Source of the DNA: JANNYA01 sp031422315
GTDB taxonomy: Bacteria; Pseudomonadota; Gammaproteobacteria; Xanthomonadales; SZUA-5
DNA: 64,000 nucleotides
Direction: 5' to 3'
Assembly: GCA_031422315.1 (NCBI GenBank)
Contig: JANOQN010000074.1
Coordinates: 1-64,000 of the forward strand
Shown here: positions 17,752 to 26,811 of the stretch, piece by piece
Layout of the letters: each line of letters begins with the position of its first letter
Numbering within the stretch: the stretch's first letter is position 1
Notes under the pieces: generated by a model
Told to the model about the DNA's origin: nothing
Databases searched by the model: none
What the model saw: the letters and a program-made list of their open reading frames with translations, nothing else
Program-made: the position numbers and the translations under genes

Positions 17752-18801
17752 CTATTTTTCGTCCAATGCCCAAACCCAATCCAAGATTGCCTGTGTAGGT
17801 GGAAAGGTCAGCGCCGCCTCACCAAACTTGTCAACAAAGCGATGGCGATCAACATAGCGAACTTCGGGTTTCTGAAATAGCTTTCGATACATTGCGATAT
17901 ATACGGGCGCGGTCCAAGGCTCCGGTGGAAACAGCGATTTTTCAAGCTCGTCAATTACGGTGACTTCAAACATCAGCGCTTCAAATTTCGGCGCATAGAA
18001 AAATTCGCTGGCATTTTCGTTTAAGCCACCCAAATTCGGAAGCTTGCCTTGCGCCAGCTTTTCATAGCATTTAGGACTGGCTTCGCAGGTTTTTAACCGC
18101 TTCGCCATCGCTAGGCGAAAATCGCGGCGTGCTGGCAGCTCAGATGTGCTTGGATATATTTTGCGAGAGGTTTTGCGCTTTAGATCAACCAGCCATACAT
18201 CCAACGATCTTTGCGTTGAGAAGTGAATCAAATTTTGCCGCAAAACAATGTGGCTAGAGCCCAAAGGCTGCGCATCCAAGCCAGATAGTGTGATGAGCGG
18301 TTTTAGCTGTGCGTCGAAAACCATTGTGCAACTTGCTGACGGCCCACTACTGCCAGTCAACAAAATCAAGCCTTCGCTCACAGACGGAAACAGCGAGCCA
18401 CCACGGCATCCGATCACATTTTCCAAGCCGTCTTGATAGTCGTCGATCGGCCATCCAAAGCGCCCGCCCCGCCAAGCCCCATCAATTTTCCGAAATAAAT
18501 AAAAGGTCTGGCTCAACGAATCAGCATCGCGCGCAATTGCATAGTAGGCGAACAGCGTGGCGGCGCTATCGCAGGCAGGTGCTGGCTTATCGGAGGCTTG
18601 CGTCGCTTTTTTGCAATCCGCATTAAAAGCAGTGCCACTACTGACGCGAAAATCCAAGTCTTCAGCGTGCGCCATCGACTGCGGTATGCCGAAATCTTGC
18701 AGCGCTTGGCGCAAGCTAGGGTTATCTTTATCTGCGCCTTGGTAGGCTGATGCAAAAGACCAGATTAATGACAGTGCGAGTGTAGTAAGTGTTTTTTTCA
18801 T
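17752..18801 (-). CDS. exported protein of unknown function
   Basis: This is a 349-residue protein with a signal peptide (MKKTLTTLALSLIWSFASA). The mature part has several cysteines (DCKKAT, ACDSAA, GCRGG, SCTMV, CEASPKC), suggesting disulfides in the periplasm. A beta-rich middle (residues 90-220, FYLFRKIDGAWRGGRFG) resembles propeller blades, but I do not recognise a family. It is divergent from the lipoprotein gene at 18878 with 76 bp between starts, so the two may share a regulatory region. Confidence 0.75.
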   Translation of the reverse strand: MKKTLTTLALSLIWSFASAYQGADKDNPSLRQALQDFGIPQSMAHAEDLDFRVSSGTAFNADCKKATQASDKPAPACDSAATLFAYYAIARDADSLSQTFYLFRKIDGAWRGGRFGWPIDDYQDGLENVIGCRGGSLFPSVSEGLILLTGSSGPSASCTMVFDAQLKPLITLSGLDAQPLGSSHIVLRQNLIHFSTQRSLDVWLVDLKRKTSRKIYPSTSELPARRDFRLAMAKRLKTCEASPKCYEKLAQGKLPNLGGLNENASEFFYAPKFEALMFEVTVIDELEKSLFPPEPWTAPVYIAMYRKLFQKPEVRYVDRHRFVDKFGEAALTFPPTQAILDWVWALDEK

Positions 18802-18877
18802 GGCATCAGACTATCACGGCCTGGATTTGGCTTCGAAGGACTTGAGGTGCTTTTCTTCTGCAGGCAAGCTATCACCG

Positions 18878-20035
18878 ATGATAAGCCGACTATTTTTCCT
18901 GCTGCTGTTGGCAAGTGCAGCTTGCGGCCAAAGCCAGCCGCTATCGCCCGCGCCTCCCTACGCGCAGGTGCTTGAGCGCCAGCCTTATGGCCTTACCATT
19001 CGGCTACTGCTTGCACCGCAGCATGATCAGCTGCCCGTCTCGATCGCTATTGATTACGGGCAAGTAACAGCAGTGAGCTACATCGAAAGCAAAACCGAAT
19101 CACCACAGGTTCGCACCATGCAGATTTTTGCGCCTAGCGATACCGCCCTGCGCTTGCGCTTTAAGCTGCAAACTCGGCGCGGCGATTCGGCATGGTCGCA
19201 GCCCATTAACGTCCGCACCCGGCCTGCTTTTAAGCTCGCGCCAAGCGCCCCCACAGATTTTCAAGTCGGCAGCGCTTCGCCATTTGCGTTTGCGCTCACA
19301 TGGCGTGATACCGCACTGCGTGAGCACAGCTTTGAAATTGAGCGCTGTGATTGCGGTGCCTGCGAACGCATCGCCTTGGCACTGCCGGGCAGTGAGCAGC
19401 TGCGCATTGGCGGATTTTTACCGAATAGCTCAGCCAGTTTTCGCCTGCGCGCGGTGAATTCAGCTGGGCATTCACGCTGGAGCAAAGTTCGCGCCGCGCG
19501 CACGCCGCCACTGAGCGGCAAGCTCGCGGTTATTGGCGAACCCGATTATTGGCAGGCCGAACAGTGCATCACGCTGGCTGAGTTGAAGAGGCAGGTTGCT
19601 GAGGAAATCCAGTTGCAAAAAAGCGTTAGCTTAGGTGACCAAGTTTGGCTGACAAAAACGCAGCTCAGTCCAAAACATCCAACAGTTACGGTTCTAAATC
19701 CAAGAGATTGTGGATCTGGCGGCTGCTTGTTTACCGTGTATAGCGAAGAAGGTGCCTGCTTACGCAAGATCACCGACCAAGGCTTTACTGAAGCATTGGA
19801 CATGGGTGACGATTGGCCAATACTTCGCATGCGCTGGCACTCGGGAGCCAGCATGACCATATTTACCTATTCGCAAATGATAGATGGGCGTTATCAGGCA
19901 GTGGATAACAGCGTCAAGACAGACATAGAAACTACGTTTCCATCGTCAGAAACGGGCAAGGAATTTAGAATGAATGAGCTGAAGTGCCCTACGCCTGTGG
20001 TCAAAGAAGTGGCAACTGAGCGCGGGCAGCGTTAG
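18878..20035 (+). CDS. fibronectin type III-like lipoprotein
   Basis: This is a 385-residue lipoprotein from the ATG at 18878. The signal MISRLFFLLLLASAAC ends in a lipobox with Cys16. An in-frame start at 18800 would add 26 non-signal residues and overlap the divergent gene, so I rejected it. Residues about 125-220 look like an FN3 domain (SAPTDFQVGSA, FALTWRD, FRLRAVNSAGHSRWSK). The C-terminal 160 residues have a Cys pair (RDCGSGGC) and no known family. It is probably a surface or periplasmic binding protein. Confidence 0.75.
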   Translation: MISRLFFLLLLASAACGQSQPLSPAPPYAQVLERQPYGLTIRLLLAPQHDQLPVSIAIDYGQVTAVSYIESKTESPQVRTMQIFAPSDTALRLRFKLQTRRGDSAWSQPINVRTRPAFKLAPSAPTDFQVGSASPFAFALTWRDTALREHSFEIERCDCGACERIALALPGSEQLRIGGFLPNSSASFRLRAVNSAGHSRWSKVRAARTPPLSGKLAVIGEPDYWQAEQCITLAELKRQVAEEIQLQKSVSLGDQVWLTKTQLSPKHPTVTVLNPRDCGSGGCLFTVYSEEGACLRKITDQGFTEALDMGDDWPILRMRWHSGASMTIFTYSQMIDGRYQAVDNSVKTDIETTFPSSETGKEFRMNELKCPTPVVKEVATERGQR

Positions 20036-20057
20036 TTAATTGCCTGCGGTTAAGCTG

Positions 20058-20561
20058 TCAATCCGGCACCGGCTGCGTGACAAATTGAAATATCCGCAGC
20101 GCCATTTCGGCATCATAGATGCCCATGTCGGGATAGCAATCCTCTCCTTTGGGCGTCGCTACCTGATCTAGAAAACCCATCATTTCCGGCACGCATTGAT
20201 AGTCAACGACTAAACCATCACAGTGCTTGGCAAAAATCGCCCCGAAGGCGAGCAACACCGGGCCCGCACCAAACGAGCTTGACACGTGGCAAGCGTAGTT
20301 GTGCTGTGCCAATCTAGCTTTAATGTGCTCTGGAAACAAAAAGTCTTCCACTTGCGTCCTAGCGTTTTGCGTCAGCGTAACCTTACTATCGTGCCAAAAC
20401 CAGTGCAGCGATTGCTGCCAATCATCGGGAATTGCGATTTCAATAGCTTCAAATTTTCCATTTAGCCACGGCGCACGCAGCAGCGCATTCGCTTCATCTA
20501 GCAACTCGCTCGAGAAGTTATCGGGTATGCGATTAAAGTAAAGATCGATGTCAAAGCTCAT
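20058..20561 (-). CDS. hypothetical cytoplasmic protein
   Basis: This is a 167-residue protein without signal peptide or membrane segment, starting MSFDIDLYFNRIPDNF. It has an alpha/beta composition with aromatic-rich motifs (LHWFWHDSKVTL, SFGAGPVLLAF). I do not recognise a family. The context gives no clue: it is convergent with the FN3 lipoprotein gene (22 bp between stops) and lies upstream of no other gene. Confidence 0.65.
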   Translation of the reverse strand: MSFDIDLYFNRIPDNFSSELLDEANALLRAPWLNGKFEAIEIAIPDDWQQSLHWFWHDSKVTLTQNARTQVEDFLFPEHIKARLAQHNYACHVSSSFGAGPVLLAFGAIFAKHCDGLVVDYQCVPEMMGFLDQVATPKGEDCYPDMGIYDAEMALRIFQFVTQPVPD

Positions 20562-20712
20562 ATTGAGTCCTATCGTTGGCAGTTATTTAGCATTGCGTTG
20601 AACAACTGTCGGTGGCCGGAAAGTCGCTCAGTAAACTATCGCATTTCACTTATCGATATTGCTACCGGCGCGGCCAACAATTCGTGGCAACCTTAAACAC
20701 AAGTGTAACACC

Positions 20713-22977
20713 TCACTCCACATCAAATCGATACGCCAATTTGAGCAAGAATTGATCATCATCGCGCAGCGCAAACGCATCTTCTAGCGTCGCAAACGCG
20801 TTTTGTTCTTCGGTATCGGATTGTGCGCCGCCTCGGCTGTAAACCGCAAAAATATCGCTGAGAGGGCCAAGCTTGTAGCGATAGCGAATTTGAAAGCCTA
20901 GATTTTGCACGTTGACCGGCGCAAGCGTGTTGCTAGTCGCTTGCAGGCGGCCGGCATTGCCCAAAGTGTATGCGTGCTCCGACGCTGCATTGATTGCAAT
21001 CGCTTGCAGCTTGACCCGCAATTCTTGTTTGTCACTGATAAACCAATTTAAATCGGTGGAAAAATCCAAGCGTGTTCCTTGGTAGCTACCTAAGTTTTTT
21101 CCGCCGCGCCACAGCAGCCAGTCATTCCAGTGAATACCGTTCAATCCAACTTGCAGATCGAGCTGATCGCTGATGAAAAACCTGGGCATAAAACCCGTAG
21201 CAAAGTTGTGCTGACCCGTACCGCGCCCAGGCGTTATGTTAGCAAACCATTCCCAGCTTACTCGGCCGTTGCTTTGCCTTGCGCGCAGCGCACTTAAATA
21301 AGCCTGCAAGCCGCCTTTGAATTGTACGATGCCATTGCCGCGCGAAATACGATCATCAAATGCCGGCAGCGATTGGCGCGCAAAGAAAAATAGGTTGCCG
21401 CCATCGCGCAATTCTGAAAAGCGCTGTAGTGTTATCGCTCGCCGTAGCGGGAAACCATCCAAGTTATCTTGATGCACCAATTCGGCTTCCCATGCGTGGC
21501 TAGCAAAGCGCGATGCCTCTGGCAACGCATCTTGTCGATAACCGGTTTCCCATTCGGCTAGACGGTAGTTATTGCGATCTTGAAAGCCTAGATCATTGAG
21601 GTTGTCATCTTTATCGACGTGCACCAAAAAATACTGCTGGCGAAACGGGCCGGGCATATCCCAGTCGGCCACGATGCTGGCGCCATTTCCGCGCGTACTT
21701 GCGCCGCGCTGTTCGATTTCGCTTTGATGCAGGCTGGTATTGATGCTCCACTTCGCATTCGGGCGAAGCACGCTTTGGATGGCGCTGACATCTGCTTGGC
21801 GCGCTAAAAATGGCCGCTCAACCGCTGTTTGCGTCAAGTTAACGGAGTGCATTTCGCCGCTGTGGGAAGCGCGTAGAAAGCGAAAATCACGGCCAATCGC
21901 ATCAGCTTCAGTTGCGCCAAAAACTGCATAGCCAAAGTCACCCAAATTGCCGCTGCCTTTAACAGCAGCGCGAATTTGCGCCGCTCCGTTCCCATTGTCA
22001 GCCGGGCCGCCGATGCGCCGGGTGTAAAGCAAATCGCCTGATGTCGAGGACGATTCAAATGCGGCTTGATTGTCGGTAAAAAACGGGCGTTTGTCGGTAA
22101 AAAAAGTCTCGACATTATCAAAATTGACGACTAGCTCATCGCTTTCGACCTGCCCAAAATCCGGGTTGAGCGTCATGGCAAATTGATGATTGCTGTTTGG
22201 CTTCCAGAACACATCGATACCGGTTTTGAAGGTCTGCTCATTATTTTTTAGATCACTCAAAGCAACCGCATAGGGCGTAAACGCGAGTGCGCTTTGCTCA
22301 AACGCGTCAATTTCAATGCGTTTGAATTCAGACAAAAACCTTGGTTGGGTAAAGCTTGCAGCGGGCGTGCCAAAGCGCTGGCCGGTGCTAGAAATGGTGC
22401 GATCAAAATAAACCGCAATGCTGCGTTTGCCGTTAAGTCCAGGCTGCATGGAAGTGATCGACCAGGGAATCAGAAGTTCGTACTGATAGCCCGCTTCATT
22501 GGCACTGACTGCGTGTTGCCAATCGCCATCCCAGTCCTCACTAAATTGGTTTTCTAGCGTGATTACTTCATCGGCAATATCGCCACTGGCAGCAACGCTA
22601 AAGGCATAGCCCGCGCTGGCATCGCCATCAAAATCAATCATGAAGCTGACGCGATCAACTTGATCTGAAAAATCGCGCTGCACTCTAGAATTCACTCTGG
22701 GCAAGCGCAACGATTGATCGGCGCGAATCGCAATCGCCATGCCAACGGGCGTTGCCAGCAGTTTGGCTTCGGTGTGAAATTCTGTCGGAACCTTATTGGT
22801 TGTCAGCGGCTGCAGCTCAACAAATTCGTTGAAACCTTGCGCGCCTGACCATTCTTCTTCATTGATTTGGCCGTCGATTTCAACGGCATTTACGCCAGCG
22901 CTTAGCAAAAAAAGCAGCGCTGCGGTCATTAGTTTGCCGTGCCGCTCGGACCACGAGCAGATGCTTGAGATTTTCAT
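20713..22977 (-). CDS. DUF5916 outer-membrane protein with N-terminal CBM9-like domain
   Basis: This is a 754-residue protein. An N-terminal signal (hydrophobic MTAALLFLLSAGVNA, residues 17-31) precedes a CBM9-like sandwich (IDGQINEEEW, VSFMIDFDGDASAGY). The DUF5916 region follows, with its hallmark NPDFGQVESDELVVNFDN and ETFFTDKRPFFTD, and a long run of amphipathic strands ending LLKLAYRFDVE, as expected for an outer-membrane barrel. Its function is unknown in the family. Two starts are possible: 22977, with AGGAAAA upstream, or 22929. The 5' end and leader are tandemly duplicated just upstream (22914-23482), leaving a 31-codon stub of the same N-terminus at 23154-23249. Confidence 0.88.
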   Translation of the reverse strand: MKISSICSWSERHGKLMTAALLFLLSAGVNAVEIDGQINEEEWSGAQGFNEFVELQPLTTNKVPTEFHTEAKLLATPVGMAIAIRADQSLRLPRVNSRVQRDFSDQVDRVSFMIDFDGDASAGYAFSVAASGDIADEVITLENQFSEDWDGDWQHAVSANEAGYQYELLIPWSITSMQPGLNGKRSIAVYFDRTISSTGQRFGTPAASFTQPRFLSEFKRIEIDAFEQSALAFTPYAVALSDLKNNEQTFKTGIDVFWKPNSNHQFAMTLNPDFGQVESDELVVNFDNVETFFTDKRPFFTDNQAAFESSSTSGDLLYTRRIGGPADNGNGAAQIRAAVKGSGNLGDFGYAVFGATEADAIGRDFRFLRASHSGEMHSVNLTQTAVERPFLARQADVSAIQSVLRPNAKWSINTSLHQSEIEQRGASTRGNGASIVADWDMPGPFRQQYFLVHVDKDDNLNDLGFQDRNNYRLAEWETGYRQDALPEASRFASHAWEAELVHQDNLDGFPLRRAITLQRFSELRDGGNLFFFARQSLPAFDDRISRGNGIVQFKGGLQAYLSALRARQSNGRVSWEWFANITPGRGTGQHNFATGFMPRFFISDQLDLQVGLNGIHWNDWLLWRGGKNLGSYQGTRLDFSTDLNWFISDKQELRVKLQAIAINAASEHAYTLGNAGRLQATSNTLAPVNVQNLGFQIRYRYKLGPLSDIFAVYSRGGAQSDTEEQNAFATLEDAFALRDDDQFLLKLAYRFDVE

Positions 22978-23036
22978 GTGGGTTTTCCTGGTGAGTGGAA
23001 TTTGCTTCAGGTGAATTAGCTATCGGTAAAAACGCA

Positions 23037-23149
23037 CCCTCCCCCAACCCCTCTCCCATAAAGGGAGAGGGAGCAAACTAGCGCTTCGATCAAAACAGAA
23101 GGCGGTTTTAGCCCCTCTCCCTTTATGGGAGAGGGGTTGGGGAGAGGGT
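23037..23149. repeat. composite palindromic intergenic element, copy 1
   Basis: Two hairpins with stem CCCTCTCCC/GGGAGAGGG (23049-23071 and 23113-23135) and loops ATAAA and TTTAT stand in opposite orientation about 40 bp apart. The element is bounded by CCCTCCCCCAA on the left and TTGGGGAGAGGG on the right. It is a BIME-like arrangement of a short interspersed repeat common in proteobacterial genomes. It may act on mRNA stability or termination. Confidence 0.8.
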
Positions 23150-23153
23150 TGTA

Positions 23154-23249
23154 TTAGGTTGCTAGCCAAACTTCTCGCAATAGGAGCAGCGCTGCGGTCA
23201 TTAGTTTGCCGTGCCGCTCGGGGCACGAGCAGCTAGGTAAAGTATTCAT
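23154..23249 (-). pseudogene. duplicated N-terminal stub of the DUF5916 gene
   Basis: This is a 31-codon frame starting ATG at 23249 with the same AGGAAAA ribosome site. It shares CPERHGKLMTAALL with residues 9-22 of the full gene (SERHGKLMTAALL). It then runs into the repeat junction and stops. It is a product of the tandem duplication, not a functional gene, although it could still be translated upstream of the real one. Confidence 0.7.
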
Positions 23250-23292
23250 ATGGGTTTTCCTGGTAGGTGTGTTGGCTATTGGTAAAAACAAA

Positions 23293-23459
23293 CCCTCTCC
23301 CCCAACCCCTCTCCCATAAAGGGAGAGGGGAGCTAATTCGCGCTTCGATCAAAACAGAAGGCAATTGCCCTTCATGAAAGAAAACTCAGTAGCGCTTCGT
23401 TGAGCGCAGAAATCCGTTTTAGCCCCTCTCCCTTTATGGGAGAGGGGTTGAGGAGAGGG
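23293..23459. repeat. composite palindromic intergenic element, copy 2
   Basis: This is the second copy of the paired CCCTCTCCC/GGGAGAGGG hairpins (23307-23329 and 23424-23446). The space between them is longer than in copy 1 and contains a doubled GCGCTTCG motif. It lies just past the HEAT protein stop at 23505 on the minus strand and may also serve as its transcript end. Confidence 0.8.
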
Positions 23460-23504
23460 TTTTATTAGGTTGCTAGCCAAGCATCGGAGTTTTTCCTGGA
23501 AGTG

Positions 23505-24491
23505 CTAGTTGCTGGCACCTAGCATTCGATCTAAATAGTCTCGGGCCGCAATCTCTTTGGATTGCGCCAACCAAAACAGCGCACGCTCGCGCGTTGATTT
23601 CTTGGCGCTGCGGTCTTGTATTAAGTCGATAAGCGCCTGACTTGCTTGACCATCCGAAAGCTGCGACAGCGCGAAAATCGCCTGCTCTTGCACGCCGTCG
23701 TCAGGATCGCTCAATACCGCTTGGCGAATTAATTTAGCCGCTCCTAAATCCAATTCACCCGCTGTCTTAGCCAGCCAAAACCACGCTTGCCCGCGTACGT
23801 GCGGGCTACTATCGTGCTGAGCAGTATTCGCAATTTGGGCGGTGCGGCGCTCGTCTTCAGATTGCGCGAGCACAAACACAGCGTGCGCGCGATATTTGGC
23901 GCTAGCATCTTGCAAGCCGGTCAACGCCAGCTCAAATCCAGCTGCGCCGCGCATTTGCCCAGCCCAAAATAGTGCCTGCTTGCGAACTGCCTTGGCCAAA
24001 TGCTTTGCAGTTAATCCGCGCAAAATGGTGTCGGCTTGAGTACTGTCATGCGCTGAAATCGCAGCTAGTGTGGCGTCCATCAGCGTTCGCTCAAGCACCT
24101 TGTTTTCCAGCCAAGCTAAGCTGGTGTTTGCTGCCACTTGACCGAAATTCAGCACCGGTTGTTTTGAGGTGACCTTGCAGCTCAACCCCACAGGGCGAAT
24201 GCTACGAACCCGCCCTGACTCAGTACGCACGAAAATCCGAATGAGCGTTGACGAGCTGCGGGACTGGCTTGAACTCGTGCTAGCAAAGCCTTGATCGGGT
24301 CTATCTAGATCACAGGCGAGCTGTTCACCCTGCGTGTCAAAACAGCACCAGTCCGCAGCGGATTGGATGCCGCGCACATCAAAACTTGCCCAGCCTTGCT
24401 CTGGCATTTTCGGCATATCGAGTAATTCGGGCTGTGCCTGCACAGCTGGCGCGCAAGCGATTAAACACAACAATAATCTGAACATCCTCAT
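23505..24491 (-). CDS. exported HEAT-repeat protein (second of two)
   Basis: This is a 328-residue protein with a signal peptide (MRMFRLLLCLIACAPAVQA). The N-terminal 110 residues include Cys pairs (DWCCFD, ACDLD) and a Ser-rich stretch. Residues about 150-325 are helical HEAT repeats with the recurrent pattern RxxALFWLAQS, QAIFALSQL and AVFVLAQSED. HEAT solenoids bind proteins, so a periplasmic scaffold is likely. Its ATG overlaps the stop of the preceding HEAT gene (ATGA), making it the last of four genes: sigma factor, anti-sigma factor, HEAT, HEAT. Confidence 0.85.
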   Translation of the reverse strand: MRMFRLLLCLIACAPAVQAQPELLDMPKMPEQGWASFDVRGIQSAADWCCFDTQGEQLACDLDRPDQGFASTSSSQSRSSSTLIRIFVRTESGRVRSIRPVGLSCKVTSKQPVLNFGQVAANTSLAWLENKVLERTLMDATLAAISAHDSTQADTILRGLTAKHLAKAVRKQALFWAGQMRGAAGFELALTGLQDASAKYRAHAVFVLAQSEDERRTAQIANTAQHDSSPHVRGQAWFWLAKTAGELDLGAAKLIRQAVLSDPDDGVQEQAIFALSQLSDGQASQALIDLIQDRSAKKSTRERALFWLAQSKEIAARDYLDRMLGASN

Positions 24492-25489
24492 GGCGCCTTA
24501 CCCTCCAATGCAGCGTCAATCGCTTCCAATGCCGCATCACCACCCATAACGCCAAGGGTTCTCAGTAACTCGCGTTTTTCAGTCGGAACTTCAGTGGCGC
24601 GATAAAGGCTTAGCACTGCGGCTTCATCACCCGCAATGAGTAAGCCAGAAAGTGCCGCTGCTTTTTCGTCCGGTGATTTCGCGCTTTGATAAAGTGTTTT
24701 AAGCTCGACTTTTGCCTGCTCGCTCCGAAGCATACCCAAGCTGCGTATCGCCTCAGTACGGGCAGCCGAATCTGGATCATTGCGGGCGATTTTCAGCACG
24801 CTCTCCAAATCACCTGCAATGGCATAGGCGCGCGCCAGGTTAACGCCAGTAACGCCTTGCGTAGCTAGTTTGCGCAGCTCGGCTACGGCACCGAGTGCGG
24901 CCAATCGATTAACGATTTCCTCGCGCTGAGCCGAGTTTTTAGATTGCAGAGCTAGCTCTGCTAACAATGTATGCGCGTTAGCAATCGTCAGCGCCGTGAT
25001 TACGCTGCCTTGCTGTTCGGTGCTGCCGCTTGTATAGATTGGCGTCAACGCTTTAAGCGAATCAGTATCACCGCCAATGCCTACCGAACGGATCGCTTCT
25101 AGCTGCAGGGGGCCTTTTAGCTCAAGCGCGTTTTTCAACAATAGGCTGCGCGCCGCGGGTGTATCAATTTGCCCCAGCACAAATAGTGCGCGCGCCTTTA
25201 CAAGATCACTTTGTGATTGCTTCAAGGTGCGCTCCAGTAGCGGCAGTGCGCGCTCAGGCGGCGCACTCATCAGCGCGCGTAATGCAGCAATGGCAAGCGC
25301 TTCCGCTTCGGTCGGCTTTCGATCAGAAACTCCACGCACATGCAGTGCACGGCGTTTGGCGATCTCAGCGGCTCTGATTTGCTGCGCAGCCGAATCGTTT
25401 GAGACAGTTTGCGGCACTTGCCCATGGCTTGGTATCGCAATCGCCACAGCACAAAGCAGTGCCGTAAGTATTTGGAAGTTTCTTAACAT
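24488..25489 (-). CDS. exported HEAT-repeat protein (first of two)
   Basis: This is a 333-residue protein with a signal peptide (residues 1-23, ending SHGQ). About eight HEAT-type helical repeats cover residues 60-330 (ARALFVLGQIDTPAARSLL, LEAIRSVGIG, TEAIRSLGMLRSEQAK). It overlaps the next HEAT gene by 4 bp and begins 12 bp after the anti-sigma gene. I infer that the sigma factor controls the cell-envelope level of these two scaffold proteins, or that they feed signals to the anti-sigma factor. Confidence 0.85.
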   Translation of the reverse strand: MLRNFQILTALLCAVAIAIPSHGQVPQTVSNDSAAQQIRAAEIAKRRALHVRGVSDRKPTEAEALAIAALRALMSAPPERALPLLERTLKQSQSDLVKARALFVLGQIDTPAARSLLLKNALELKGPLQLEAIRSVGIGGDTDSLKALTPIYTSGSTEQQGSVITALTIANAHTLLAELALQSKNSAQREEIVNRLAALGAVAELRKLATQGVTGVNLARAYAIAGDLESVLKIARNDPDSAARTEAIRSLGMLRSEQAKVELKTLYQSAKSPDEKAAALSGLLIAGDEAAVLSLYRATEVPTEKRELLRTLGVMGGDAALEAIDAALEGKAP

Positions 25490-25501
25490 AGCAATGATTC
25501 C

Positions 25502-26248
25502 TTAGATCGTGTCAGGTACATATTGAGACGAGCGCTGCTGCAATTTGGTTAGCAAGGCATGTGATTCAAATTCAAACTGTTCTATCAGACCACCTCGAAG
25601 CTCAGCTTGATCAGCTTTCGCGAGTTCAATCAACACCGGTTGCAAAGCCGCTAAGACCCTCGCTAAGTCAGCTTGGCCCTGCTGGGCTGCGCGCTGCTGA
25701 AAACTCTGGTTTTGCGCTAGCACGTCGGCCAATAGCTCGCGCTGCTCGGTCTGCTGATAGTCCGTGCGCGCTAGCATTGCCTGTGCCTCCATCAGATGCA
25801 GGCTCACCGCGCGCAGGCTAACTCGATTTAATTCCTTAGAACTTTGACCAGCAGGCACTGGACTAACGATGGCAATATCGGTGGTGCCGCCAATGTTTTG
25901 CATTGGCGTACGCGGCAAACTCATCCACAACAAGACTGCCGCTGCACCCGCCGCAGAGGTGGCGGCAAACTTTGGCCACTGCGGCTTTGCCAAGCCTGAC
26001 TGTGCATGCAGGCGCAGCTGTTGCTGCAATCGCTTTAAAGTCGCAGGCGCAATATTGACGTCGCTTTGCGGCTTAAGCAGCGCCAAATCGCATTGTATGG
26101 CGCGCCAGCGCGCTAACACGCTTGCATCCGACGCAATCAGCGCGTCAATTTGGCGAATTTCCTCAGCGCTTAAATCAAGCTGCCAGTAGCGCGCTAGCAA
26201 CTGCTCATCGGTTAGCGCATTTGCGTCGGTCATATTTTCAAAGCTCAT
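25502..26248 (-). CDS. membrane anti-sigma factor (partner of adjacent ECF sigma)
   Basis: This is a 248-residue single-span membrane protein. A cytoplasmic N-terminal helical domain (LTDEQLLARYWQLDLSAEE) resembles an anti-sigma domain but has no HxxxCxxC zinc motif. A membrane segment lies near residues 93-111 (FAATSAAGAAAVLLWMSL). The periplasmic part is helical, Gln-rich and coiled-coil-like. Identification rests mainly on topology and on its 4-bp overlap with the ECF sigma gene. The periplasmic helices may be the sensor. Confidence 0.75.
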   Translation of the reverse strand: MSFENMTDANALTDEQLLARYWQLDLSAEEIRQIDALIASDASVLARWRAIQCDLALLKPQSDVNIAPATLKRLQQQLRLHAQSGLAKPQWPKFAATSAAGAAAVLLWMSLPRTPMQNIGGTTDIAIVSPVPAGQSSKELNRVSLRAVSLHLMEAQAMLARTDYQQTEQRELLADVLAQNQSFQQRAAQQGQADLARVLAALQPVLIELAKADQAELRGGLIEQFEFESHALLTKLQQRSSQYVPDTI

Positions 26249-26811
26249 GGCAATATCCTTTTCGGATTAGTTAGCTGACTACGCAGTTTTCCGGTAGCGC
26301 GAAACAGCGCCTGTTTGACGCTGCTAATGCTGCAGCCTAGCTTGCTGGCCAGCTCATCCAGGCTATAGCTTTCGACGTGTTTGAATACGAAGCAAACTCT
26401 TTCCAGATCAGTCAGCTTATGCAGCGCGCGTTCGAAGCTGCCTTGCCATTGCAGCTGCGCACTGTGTTGAAGCGGATCTGCATCAGCAGACTCAACGGCT
26501 AAACTCGCGGCGCTTTCCGGCACTTCGAAAGCCAGCGCCGGACGATTTCGGCGCAGCACATCCAACGCGCAGTTCACCGCGATTTTGTAAATCCAGCTCG
26601 CCAGCTCAGCCTGGCCTTGAAACTGCGAACGGCGATCCCAGGCTTTCAGCATGGCTTCTTGCACCGCATCTTCCGCCAGCGCGGCGTCTTTTGTAATGCG
26701 CAAACATGCGCTATACCACTGCCCAGCATGTGCGCGCAGCGTGGCCTCGAAGTGATCGAGTGCCAATGCAGGCGCGCTGGCTAGCCTAAATAGTCTAAGA
26801 AATGCATTCAT
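26245..26811 (-). CDS. ECF-family RNA polymerase sigma factor
   Basis: This is a 188-residue sigma factor with region 2 (TKDAALAEDAVQEAMLKAWD, then SWIYKIAVNCALDVLRRNR, residues 42-90) and region 4 (LTDLERVCFVFKHVESYSL, then LGCSISSVKQALFRA, residues 125-170). It directs polymerase to envelope-response promoters under control of the overlapping anti-sigma gene. It heads a four-gene unit with two HEAT proteins. The upstream 190 bp showed no self-regulatory GGAAC/CGTC pair that I could defend. Confidence 0.92.
   Translation of the reverse strand: MNAFLRLFRLASAPALALDHFEATLRAHAGQWYSACLRITKDAALAEDAVQEAMLKAWDRRSQFQGQAELASWIYKIAVNCALDVLRRNRPALAFEVPESAASLAVESADADPLQHSAQLQWQGSFERALHKLTDLERVCFVFKHVESYSLDELASKLGCSISSVKQALFRATGKLRSQLTNPKRILP

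Larger units (their letters stand above)
22914..23482. repeat. imperfect tandem duplication (272-bp offset) spanning the 5' end of the DUF5916 gene
   Basis: The stretch starting GCAGCGCTGCGGTCATTAG at 22914 recurs at 23186, followed in both copies by GGGTTTTCCTGGT, a GGTAAAAAC motif, a pair of GGGAGAGGG hairpins, and TATTAGGTTGCTAGCCAA. Copy 2 has about 38 extra bases between its two hairpins. The duplication therefore includes 64 bp of coding sequence, the ribosome site and the leader of the gene at 20713-22977. This explains the 527-bp gap between that gene and the HEAT protein gene; no other gene is visible in it. Confidence 0.85.

Noticed and set aside
23020..23226. 68-codon minus-strand ORF
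   Set aside because: It is a translation of the GGGAGAGGG repeats, not a gene.
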